From UBA10183 sp041653835 (GTDB lineage Bacteria > Omnitrophota > Gorgyraeia > Gorgyraeales > Gorgyraeaceae): DNA of 13,775 nucleotides. Below, piece after piece: positions 5,984 through 12,024 of the stretch. Location of the stretch: contig JBAZEP010000041.1 of NCBI GenBank assembly GCA_041653835.1, positions 1 to 13,775 on the forward strand, in the 5' to 3' direction. The position numbers were made by a program, and so were the translations under genes. Position 1 is the first letter of the stretch. Every line of letters begins with the position of its first letter. The notes beneath the pieces are model-generated. The model searched no databases. It saw nothing but the letters and a program-made list of their open reading frames with translations, and had not been told where the DNA came from.

Positions 5984-6202
5984 ATGGCAAAAGAAGAGGC
6001 GATTGAAGTCGAAGGTACGGTAGTAGAATCACTGCCTAACGCTATGTTCAGGGTAGAGCTGGAAAACGGCCATAAAGTGCTGGCGCATGTTTCCGGGAAA
6101 ATGAGGATGAATTTTATAAAGATTTTGCCGGGCGATAAGGTCAAGATGGAATTATCGCCTTATGATTTGACAAGGGGACGCATCACTTATAGGGCGAAAT
6201 AA
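5984..6202 (+). CDS. infA: Translation initiation factor IF-1
   Basis: IF-1 occupies the A site of the small subunit during initiation and helps IF-2 and IF-3. At 72 residues it has the standard length and is a single S1-like OB fold: MAKEEAIEVEGTVVESLPNA, FRVELENGHKVLAHVSGKMR, MNFIKILPGDKVKMELSPYD, then LTRGRITYRAK. All are close to the family consensus. The likely Shine-Dalgarno is TAGGGA (5974-5979), 4 nt before the ATG. The gene sits between map and rpmJ, as in many spc/alpha junctions. Confidence 0.98.
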   Translation: MAKEEAIEVEGTVVESLPNAMFRVELENGHKVLAHVSGKMRMNFIKILPGDKVKMELSPYDLTRGRITYRAK

Positions 6203-6214
6203 TAGAGAGGTCTG

Positions 6215-6242
6215 GTAACTCGTAACTAGCAACTAGGAACTG
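6215..6242 (+). repeat. Degenerate 7-nt tandem repeat (4 units) before rpmJ
   Basis: Four consecutive heptamers are visible: GTAACTC, GTAACTA, GCAACTA and GGAACTG. They share the pattern G-N-A-A-C-T-N. The array ends in the rpmJ Shine-Dalgarno (TGGAGA, 6241-6246) and follows the infA stop by 12 nt. No stem is obvious. It may have arisen by slippage, or be a spacer-length element. Confidence 0.75.
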
Positions 6243-6250
6243 GAGATAAA

Positions 6251-6364
6251 ATGAAAGTAAAGGCATCCGTAAAGGTTATTTGCGACAAATGCAAGATTAT
6301 AAAGCGCAAAGGCGTTGTCAGGATAATCTGCTCAAACCCAAAGCATAAACAGCGGCAAGGATAA
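6251..6364 (+). CDS. rpmJ: 50S ribosomal protein L36, zinc-binding form
   Basis: L36 is the smallest large-subunit protein and stabilises the 23S rRNA near the L7/L12 stalk base. The 37-residue product begins MKVKASVKVICDKCK and ends NPKHKQRQG. The zinc ligands C11, C14, C27 and H32 are all present, marking the zinc-ribbon version. GGAG (6242-6245) lies 5 nt before the ATG. The gene is too short for many ORF callers. It sits between infA and rpsM at the start of the alpha operon, its standard place. Confidence 0.97.
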   Translation: MKVKASVKVICDKCKIIKRKGVVRIICSNPKHKQRQG

Positions 6365-6384
6365 TTTAGTTTAAAGGAGAAAAA

Positions 6385-6789
6385 ATGGCGAGGATAGCAG
6401 GCATTGACTTACCGAAAGAAAAACGTATAGAGATAGCGCTGACCTATATCTACGGAATAGGGCGGCCGCTTTCCAACAAGATATTGAAACAATCCGGCGT
6501 AAATCCCGATACGAAGGCAAAAGACCTGAAAGAAGATGAGGTCTCTAGGATCACCGCCATTATCCAAAAAGAATACAAGGTGGAAGGAGACCTCAGGAGA
6601 GAGGTTTCACAGAATATAAAAAGGCTTATCGACGTAGGTTCTTATAGAGGCATGAGGCACAGAAGGTCTCTGCCGGTGAGGGGACAGCGGACCAGGACGA
6701 ACGCCAGGACAAGAAAAGGCCCCAGGAAGACGGTAGGCGTAACCAGAAAAGCAGCCAAAGCCACGGCAGCGGCAGCCCCAAAGGAGTAA
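6385..6789 (+). CDS. rpsM: 30S ribosomal protein S13
   Basis: S13 is in the head of the small subunit, touching the P-site tRNA and forming bridges to the large subunit. The product starts MARIAGIDLPKEKRIEIALT, has the helix-two-turn-helix motif around YIYGIGRPLSNKIL, and the conserved SYRGMRHRRSLPVRGQRTRT with NARTRKGPRK (to about residue 115). At 134 residues it is slightly longer than usual because of an alanine/lysine tail (RKAAKATAAAAPKE). A strong Shine-Dalgarno, AAAGGAG (6373-6379), precedes the ATG. The gene's last codons hold the AAGGAG used by rpsK, whose ATG is one base past the stop. Confidence 0.98.
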   Translation: MARIAGIDLPKEKRIEIALTYIYGIGRPLSNKILKQSGVNPDTKAKDLKEDEVSRITAIIQKEYKVEGDLRREVSQNIKRLIDVGSYRGMRHRRSLPVRGQRTRTNARTRKGPRKTVGVTRKAAKATAAAAPKE

Positions 6790-6790
6790 T

Positions 6791-7192
6791 ATGACGACAG
6801 AGAAGACGGATAAACCCAAGACAACAAAAAAGAAAGCCTCCAAGAACATTACCAACGGAATAGCGCATGTCCTGGCGACTTTTAACAATACAATAGTCAC
6901 TATAAGCGATAAACAGGGCAATGCGATAGCATGGGCAAGCTGCGGATCCGTGGGTTTTACGGGTTCCAAAAAATCAACGCCTTTCGCGGCGCAGGTTACG
7001 GCGGGAGATGCCGCGAAAAAAGCTATTGAGCACGGCCTCAAGGATGTGGAGGTTTTTGTAAAAGGCCCGGGCTCGGGCAGGGAGGCGGCGATAAGGGCTA
7101 TACAGGCGGCGGGCCTTCATATAAGCGCCATAAGGGATGTCACACCTATTCCGCACAACGGATGCAGGCCTCCGAAGAAGAGGCGCGTGTAA
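6791..7192 (+). CDS. rpsK: 30S ribosomal protein S11
   Basis: S11 sits on the platform of the small subunit near the E site and the mRNA exit. The core starts at about residue 18 (KNITNGIAHVLATFNNTIVT), continues with AIAWASCGSVGFTGSKKSTP and FAAQ, then GPGSGREAAIRA, and ends with the hallmark RDVTPIPHNGCRPPKKRRV. The N-terminal 17 residues (rich in Lys and Thr) are a variable extension; total length is 133. Start choice: ATG at 6791 with AAGGAG (6781-6786) 4 nt away, just past the rpsM stop. The Asn-Gly in HNGCRPP corresponds to the site known to form isoaspartate in E. coli S11. Confidence 0.98.
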   Translation: MTTEKTDKPKTTKKKASKNITNGIAHVLATFNNTIVTISDKQGNAIAWASCGSVGFTGSKKSTPFAAQVTAGDAAKKAIEHGLKDVEVFVKGPGSGREAAIRAIQAAGLHISAIRDVTPIPHNGCRPPKKRRV

Positions 7193-7208
7193 GCAAACAG
7201 AAGCAAGG

Positions 7209-7223
7209 CAAGGTTCAACCTTG
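7209..7223. repeat. Perfect 15-nt palindrome CAAGGTTCAACCTTG before rpsD
   Basis: CAAGGTT (7209-7215) and AACCTTG (7217-7223) are perfectly complementary around a single C. The copy before rplF (1256-1270) differs at one base. The right part TCAACCTTG also occurs at 5961-5969 before infA. A-rich sequence, not T-rich, follows on the plus strand, so it is not an intrinsic terminator. Confidence 0.65.
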
Positions 7224-7246
7224 TAAAAAAGACGGGAGTAATATTC

Positions 7247-7876
7247 ATGGCAAGATATACGGCTTCATCGTGCAGGGTATGCAGAAGAGAGGGCGGTAAG
7301 CTTTTTTTAAAAGGCCAGCGCTGCTATACGGAGAAATGCGCCGTTGAAAGAAGGGCGTACGCTCCCGGACAGCATGGAAAAGGCCAGAGGACAAAGCTTT
7401 CCAATTATGGCCTTCAATTAAGGGAAAAACAAAAGGTAAAAAAGATATACGGCATACTTGAAAAACAATTCAGGAAATATTTCCAGACAGCCAGCCGTTC
7501 AAAAGGCGTTACCGGTTCGAAACTCCTGGAATTGCTGGAAAGAAGGCTGGATAATGTCATATTCAGGTCAAGTTTCGCGCCGTCAAGGCCCGAGGCAAGG
7601 CAGATAGTGATGCACGGGCATGTGATAGTAAACAACAGAAAAGTGGACATCCCGTCTTTCTCCGTAAAAATAGGGGATACAGTGGTCATGAAACCGAAAG
7701 AGAAGACATTAAAAAGGATCAAAGACACCGCTGAAAAATTGAAAGACAGGGCTTATCCGTCGTGGGTCGAAGTGGATAAGGCGAATTGTAAGATAAAGAT
7801 CGCGAGGCTTCCGGAAAGAAGCGATAGCGCGGCGGATATAAAAGAACAGTTGATCGTAGAATTATATTCAAAATAA
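7247..7876 (+). CDS. rpsD: 30S ribosomal protein S4, zinc-containing form
   Basis: S4 is a primary 16S rRNA binder that starts assembly of the small-subunit body, affects decoding accuracy, and in E. coli represses the alpha operon. The 209-residue product has an N-terminal zinc site C9-x2-C12-x13-C26-x4-C31, the GQHGKGQRTKLSNYGLQLRE motif, and an S4 RNA-binding domain (about 95-160) with LLELLERRLDNVIFRSSFAP and RQIVMHGHVIVNNRKVDIPS. The C-terminus IKEQLIVELYSK is typical. GGGAG (7234-7238) lies 8 nt before the ATG. A palindrome separates it from rpsK upstream and another separates it from rpoA downstream. Confidence 0.98.
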   Translation: MARYTASSCRVCRREGGKLFLKGQRCYTEKCAVERRAYAPGQHGKGQRTKLSNYGLQLREKQKVKKIYGILEKQFRKYFQTASRSKGVTGSKLLELLERRLDNVIFRSSFAPSRPEARQIVMHGHVIVNNRKVDIPSFSVKIGDTVVMKPKEKTLKRIKDTAEKLKDRAYPSWVEVDKANCKIKIARLPERSDSAADIKEQLIVELYSK

Positions 7877-7878
7877 AA

Positions 7879-7907
7879 TGTAAGGGCGATTATTGATCGC
7901 CCTTACA
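7879..7907. repeat. 12-bp perfect palindrome between rpsD and rpoA
   Basis: TGTAAGGGCGAT (7879-7890) pairs perfectly with ATCGCCCTTACA (7896-7907) around TATTG. It starts 2 nt after the rpsD stop. The following bases complete CAATAC (7906-7911), which also follows the hairpins before rpsH (850-855) and rpsE (2251-2256). There is no T-run. The shape resembles the palindrome at 9537-9564. Confidence 0.75.
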
Positions 7908-7928
7908 ATACGAATATGAGGGGGTAAA

Positions 7929-8912
7929 ATGGGAATAAGCTGGAAGACTTTCGAGATGCCTAAGAGATTGGAATGCGACGAAGCAAGTTATTCCGCGATA
8001 TATGGAAAATTTATCGCGGAACCGTTTGAGAGAGGCTTTGGATCCACGATAGGGAACTCCCTGAGGCGCATCCTTATATCCTCCATAGACGGGACAGCGG
8101 TTACTTCCGTAAAGATAGACGGGGTATTGCACGAGTTTTCGACTATACCCGGCGTCCTTGAGGATGTCCCGCAGATAATATTGAACATAAAACAGCTGAT
8201 ATTGAAGTCGGAATCACGCACGCCTAAGATACTGCGGTTAAAGGCATCCAAAAAAGGTGAGATCACAGCGGCGGATATAACCGCGGACGATACGGTAAAG
8301 GTGGTAAATCCGGAATTACACATAGCGACCCTTACCAAAGACGCGAATTTCAATATGGAACTCGAGATAGGCAGGGGCAGGGGATTTGTGCCTTCGGAGA
8401 GGAATAAAAAAGAGGGCCAGCCTATAGGCTGGATACCAGTGGATTCCATATACGCCCCGGTAAGGCGCGTAAGTTACCGCGTTGAGAATACCAGGGTTGG
8501 ACAGATAACGGATTTTGATAAGCTTGTGCTCGAGATATGGACGAACGGCAGCGTTGAGCCGAAAGAGGCTATACTGCACTCCGCGCATATATTGGAGAAA
8601 CATCTCGATGTATTTTTGAAATTCGGCCAGATAGTGATTGAGGATGAGGTTCGCGAGGAAGAAACGCAGGAAAACAAGGAATTGCTCGAGAAACTGAAAC
8701 TCCCTGTTTCTGAATTGGAACTTTCCGTAAGAAGCGGCAACTGCCTCAGGGAGGCCCGCATAAAGACCATAGGGGAGCTCGTGACGAAAACAGAGCAGGA
8801 AATGCTTCAATACAGGAATTTCGGCAAGAAATCGCTCCAGGAAATAGCGGAAATACTCAAGGATATGGGCCTTTCTTTAGGAATGGAAATGCCGAAAGAA
8901 TCTAAAAAATAA
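7929..8912 (+). CDS. rpoA: DNA-directed RNA polymerase alpha subunit
   Basis: Alpha dimerises to nucleate RNA polymerase assembly, and its C-terminal domain binds UP elements and activators. At 327 residues both domains are present. The N-terminal domain has EPFERGFGSTIGNSLRRILI (31-50), the conserved GRGRGFVPSE (148-157) and PVRRVSYRVENTRVG. An acidic linker (about 238-256) leads to the C-terminal domain, with LSVRSGNCLREARI (265-278); R268 matches the DNA-contacting R265 of E. coli. The start at 7929 follows a G-rich Shine-Dalgarno (GAGGGGG, 7918-7924). An upstream ATG at 7916 hits a stop after two codons. rpoA is followed by rplQ as usual. Confidence 0.99.
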   Translation: MGISWKTFEMPKRLECDEASYSAIYGKFIAEPFERGFGSTIGNSLRRILISSIDGTAVTSVKIDGVLHEFSTIPGVLEDVPQIILNIKQLILKSESRTPKILRLKASKKGEITAADITADDTVKVVNPELHIATLTKDANFNMELEIGRGRGFVPSERNKKEGQPIGWIPVDSIYAPVRRVSYRVENTRVGQITDFDKLVLEIWTNGSVEPKEAILHSAHILEKHLDVFLKFGQIVIEDEVREEETQENKELLEKLKLPVSELELSVRSGNCLREARIKTIGELVTKTEQEMLQYRNFGKKSLQEIAEILKDMGLSLGMEMPKESKK

Positions 8913-8949
8913 AAAAGCAGGATAAAATAGAGACAGGGGACCACACAAT

Positions 8950-9525
8950 ATGCGGCACCACAGACACAGCGTAACGTTCGGAAGACAGAGGAGCCATTAC
9001 AAGGCGACGCTCAAGAGCCTGGTCAAAGGCCTTATCATCAGCAAGGCTATTCGCACGACGAAGACCAAGGCAAAAGAGGCTTCGCGCCTGGCGGACAGAC
9101 TTATAACCCTCGGGAAAGAAAAAACAGTAGCCAATCAGCGCAGGGCGTATTCCATACTCTGTGACAGGAAGCTTGTATCGATACTTTTTGACGAGATAGC
9201 CCCCTTGTTCAAGGACAGGAAAGGCGGGTATACCAGGGTCATGCTGCTGGAAAAAAGGCGCGGCGATAACGCGCAGATGGCCATACTTGAATTTGTTGAA
9301 AAACCAAAGTCTCCTGAGCCCAGAAAGAAGGCGGAGAAGAAAGAGAAGAAACCGGCGGCGCAGGAAACGGCCCATGAACCGTCCGAACCCAAGAAAGAAG
9401 AACACGTAAAAGAAGAACATAAGAAAGAGGAGCACAGGAAAGAAGGGCCTCAGCCGAAGAAGCCCGAAAAACCGATACAGAGACCTGGATTTTTTAAGAA
9501 ATTTTTTGGGCGAAAAGGGGATTAA
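8950..9525 (+). CDS. rplQ: 50S ribosomal protein L17 with a long charged C-terminal tail
   Basis: L17 lines the region around the polypeptide exit side of the large subunit. The conserved core covers residues 1-117 and includes MRHHRHSVTFGRQRSHYKAT, LITLGKEKTVANQRRAYSIL and RKGGYTRVMLLEKRRGDNAQ ending MAILEFVEK, which alone would be a normal-sized L17. About 74 further residues follow. They are rich in Lys, Glu and Pro, include the pentapeptide repeat EEHVK-EEHKK-EEHRK (150-164), and end in the aromatic/basic motif PGFFKKFFGRKGD. AGGGGA (8935-8940) lies 9 nt before the ATG. The tail is in frame with no interruption, so it looks real. Its role is unknown. This is the last gene of the alpha operon. 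Confidence 0.97.
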   Translation: MRHHRHSVTFGRQRSHYKATLKSLVKGLIISKAIRTTKTKAKEASRLADRLITLGKEKTVANQRRAYSILCDRKLVSILFDEIAPLFKDRKGGYTRVMLLEKRRGDNAQMAILEFVEKPKSPEPRKKAEKKEKKPAAQETAHEPSEPKKEEHVKEEHKKEEHRKEGPQPKKPEKPIQRPGFFKKFFGRKGD

Positions 9526-9536
9526 TCAATAATTAC

Positions 9537-9564
9537 GTAGGGACGAATAATTATTCGCCCCTAC
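9537..9564. repeat. 28-nt near-perfect palindrome between rplQ and the aminotransferase gene
   Basis: GTAGGGACGAATAA (9537-9550) and TTATTCGCCCCTAC (9551-9564) are complementary at 13 of 14 positions; the exception is A9543 opposite C9558. It sits 11 nt after the rplQ stop. A-rich DNA follows, not a T-run, so it is not a classic terminator even though it marks the end of the alpha operon. It is similar in design to the palindrome at 7879-7907. Confidence 0.75.
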
Positions 9565-9586
9565 AAAATATACATTTCAAAAAAAT

Positions 9587-10756
9587 ATGAGGCTCTCATC
9601 CCGAGCAAAAAGCGTTTCCCCGTCATTGACCCTTGCTATCGCAGCCAAAGCCAAAAAGATGAGGCAGGAAGGTGTAGATGTAATAGGCTTTGGCGCTGGC
9701 GAGCCGGATTTTGACACACCTGATTATATAAAAGCGGCCGCGATAAAAGCCATCCAACAGGGTTTTACCAAATATACGCCTGAATCAGGTACGGATGAGC
9801 TGAAAAAAGCGATTTGCGGAAAGTTCCAGAAAGATAATAACCTTACTTATACTCCTTCCCAGATAGTGGTATCCTGCGGGGCAAAGCATTCACTCTACAA
9901 TATAATCCAGGCAGTTTGCGAAAAAGGCGACGAGGTAATAATACCCTCCCCTTACTGGCTGAGCTATCCAGAGATGGTAAAGCTCGCGGAAGCGAAACCG
10001 GTTTTTATCGAGACAGATGATTCCTCCGGGTTCAGGATATCCGTCCACGACCTTAAAAAGGCTATTACCGGTAAGACCAGGGCGCTTATAATAAACAGCC
10101 CCTCTAATCCGACAGGCGCCGTTTACACGAAAGAAGAGCTGATGGAGATAGGCAGGCTTGCGGCTGAAAAAGGGATACTCATCATCAGCGACGAGATTTA
10201 CGAGAAGATTATTTTTGACGGAAATATCCATGTTTCCATAGCGGCGCTCGATAAGGATATTTTTAAAAATACAGTCGTGGTTAACGGTGTTTCTAAAAGT
10301 TTCGCCATGACAGGCTGGAGGATAGGTTACCTGGCTTCGCCGGATAATGAGCTTATATCCGCCATAAAGAACATACAGGGCCATTCCACTTCAAATCCTT
10401 CTTCTATAAGCCAGGCGGCTACAGTGGAAGGGCTTAATGGCGCCGGTACCATTGTCGATGAGATGAAAGATGAGTTCGAGAAAAGAAGGAATTATATGGC
10501 GGACAGGATAAATAAAATAAAAGGGCTTTCCTGTTTGAAGCCGGGAGGGGCTTTTTATATATTTTGCAGGATAGGCAGGCAAGGTTTGTCCAGCATGGAA
10601 CTCACCGACAGGCTGTTGAACGACGCGAAAGTAGCGGTTGTGCCGGGCAAGGTCTTCGGGTCTGACAGGCACATCAGGCTTAGCTTCGCTACCAGTATGG
10701 AGAATATCAAAAAAGGCATGGATAGAATAGAAGAATGGTTTGATAAAAATGGGTAA
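9587..10756 (+). CDS. PLP-dependent class I aminotransferase, aspartate aminotransferase type
   Basis: The enzyme transfers an amino group between an amino acid and a 2-oxo acid using pyridoxal phosphate. The 389 residues match subfamily Ib aspartate aminotransferases. Active-site residues can be placed: W124 stacking on the cofactor, N174 in SNPTG, D202 and Y205 in ISDEIYEKI, the Schiff-base lysine K237 in GVSKSFAMTGWRIGY, R245, and the carboxylate-binding R364 in IRLSFA. K100 in SCGAKHSLYN aligns with the lysine that favours acidic substrates in the Thermus enzyme. Aspartate or prephenate as substrate is therefore likely, but branched-chain activity cannot be excluded. The ATG has no Shine-Dalgarno; A-rich DNA precedes it. 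It overlaps leuC by 8 nt. Confidence 0.93.
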   Translation: MRLSSRAKSVSPSLTLAIAAKAKKMRQEGVDVIGFGAGEPDFDTPDYIKAAAIKAIQQGFTKYTPESGTDELKKAICGKFQKDNNLTYTPSQIVVSCGAKHSLYNIIQAVCEKGDEVIIPSPYWLSYPEMVKLAEAKPVFIETDDSSGFRISVHDLKKAITGKTRALIINSPSNPTGAVYTKEELMEIGRLAAEKGILIISDEIYEKIIFDGNIHVSIAALDKDIFKNTVVVNGVSKSFAMTGWRIGYLASPDNELISAIKNIQGHSTSNPSSISQAATVEGLNGAGTIVDEMKDEFEKRRNYMADRINKIKGLSCLKPGGAFYIFCRIGRQGLSSMELTDRLLNDAKVAVVPGKVFGSDRHIRLSFATSMENIKKGMDRIEEWFDKNG

Positions 10757-12008
10757 AACGATAGTAGAAAAAATATTCAGTTCCCACAGCGGTAAAGACG
10801 CTAAGGCAGGAGATGTCGTGGTCGCGGACGTGGATTTTTGTTTCGGGCAGGACGGGACCAGCATGCTTGTCATAGACGCTTTCAGGAATCTCGGCGCGAA
10901 AAAGGTTTTTGACAGGGATAAATTCCGCATGGTCATAGACCACAGTGCCCCAAGCCCTAACATAGGCGTATCAGAGGTGCACAAAAAGATGCGCAATTTC
11001 GCGAAAGAGCACAGCCTGAAGATGTTCAACATAGGCTGTGGAGTATGCCACCAGGTGATACCTGAATCAGGCATGGTCTTGCCGGGCGATCTGGTCGTGG
11101 GCGCGGATTCTCATACCTGCACTTACGGGGCGCTCGGGGTTTTTTCGACAGGCATGGGTTCCACCGACGTCGCGGTGGCGCTCGCCACCGGCAAAAACTG
11201 GTTCAAGGTACCGGAAACCATAAGGATAATCCTTAAAGGCAGGGCAGTAAAAGGGGTCTATTCAAAGGACGTGATATTATATATCATAGGAAAATTGGGC
11301 GCGGATTACGCTACATATAAAGCGGTGGAGTTTTCCGGGGAATACATAAAAAGCCTGAGCATGGACGGACGGTTCACCATAGCCAATATGGCGATAGAGA
11401 TGGGCGCGAAGGCGGGATTGATGGAGCCGGACGACAAGACGTATAAGTGGCTGAAGGGGCATAAAATAAAAGGAGTGGGGCATAAAATAAAAGGAGATAA
11501 AGACGCTGAATACGCCGAAACGCTGGAATTCGACGTGGCTGAGATAGTGCCGCAGGTCGCAAAGCCGCACACTGTAGATAATGTCGAGCCCGTGAATAAA
11601 TTGAAAACTACAAAAATCGGCCAGGCGTTCCTGGGCACATGCACCAACGGCAGGATGGAAGATCTGCTCATAGCGCATTCCATATTGAAAAACAGGAAAG
11701 TCAATGGAAGCGTGAAAATGATAATAGCCCCTGCCTCAAAGGATATTTTTCAAAAGGCAATGCAGAGAGGCATGATCGAGGAATTCGTAAGAGCGGGCGC
11801 GTGCGTGGTGGCGCCGGGGTGCGGCCCATGCGTAGGTACCCATAACGGTGTGCTTGCTTCGGGCGAGGCATGTATCTCGACCGCCAACAGGAATTTCAAA
11901 GGCAGGATGGGTAACCCGGACGCGTTTATTTACCTGGGTTCCCCGGCTACTGTCGCGGCTTCGGCGATCGAGGGCAAGATAACGGATCCGAGGAAGTATA
12001 TAGCATAA
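10749..12008 (+). CDS. leuC: 3-isopropylmalate dehydratase / homoaconitase family, large subunit
   Basis: This is the [4Fe-4S] catalytic subunit of a two-part aconitase-superfamily hydratase that isomerises a hydroxy-tricarboxylate or alkylmalate. The 419-residue product has cluster ligands C298 (GTCTNG), C358 and C361 (APGCGPC), plus the family motifs IGCGVCHQVIPE (95-106) and GADSHTCTYGALG (118-130). An in-frame TTG at 10740 would add three residues, but MGKTIVEKIF from the ATG at 10749 is the standard N-terminus. That ATG overlaps the aminotransferase stop by 8 nt. A 21-nt tandem duplication adds GHKIKGVGHKIKG (237-249). The small subunit is downstream, beyond a pilT-like gene. LeuC is the most economical name; homoaconitase or another hydratase remains possible. 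Confidence 0.85.
   Translation: MGKTIVEKIFSSHSGKDAKAGDVVVADVDFCFGQDGTSMLVIDAFRNLGAKKVFDRDKFRMVIDHSAPSPNIGVSEVHKKMRNFAKEHSLKMFNIGCGVCHQVIPESGMVLPGDLVVGADSHTCTYGALGVFSTGMGSTDVAVALATGKNWFKVPETIRIILKGRAVKGVYSKDVILYIIGKLGADYATYKAVEFSGEYIKSLSMDGRFTIANMAIEMGAKAGLMEPDDKTYKWLKGHKIKGVGHKIKGDKDAEYAETLEFDVAEIVPQVAKPHTVDNVEPVNKLKTTKIGQAFLGTCTNGRMEDLLIAHSILKNRKVNGSVKMIIAPASKDIFQKAMQRGMIEEFVRAGACVVAPGCGPCVGTHNGVLASGEACISTANRNFKGRMGNPDAFIYLGSPATVAASAIEGKITDPRKYIA
11456..11496 (+). repeat. 21-nt in-frame tandem duplication inside leuC
   Basis: GGGGCATAAAATAAAAGGAG occurs at 11456-11475 and again, identical over 20 nt, at 11477-11496, separated by one T. The period of 21 nt adds seven residues and keeps the reading frame. 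The perfect identity suggests a recent event. It lies in a variable surface segment between conserved blocks, far from the cluster cysteines in sequence. Confidence 0.9.
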
Positions 12009-12024
12009 CCGAAAAGGACATTTT

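Noticed and set aside
8902..9435. 177-codon minus-strand frame under rplQ with hydrophobic runs
   Set aside because: The Phe/Leu-rich start is simply the complement of the Lys/Glu-rich L17 tail; the rest opposes the conserved L17 core.
9537..9564. Intrinsic terminator at the end of the alpha operon
   Set aside because: The stem is good but the following bases are A-rich on the plus strand and there is no T-run on either side in the needed position. The same holds for 633-667, 2223-2251, 7879-7907 and 13072-13092.
10740..10748. TTG start for leuC three codons upstream
   Set aside because: The ATG at 10749 gives the family's usual MGKTIVEKIF N-terminus; a TTG start there has no supporting ribosome site.
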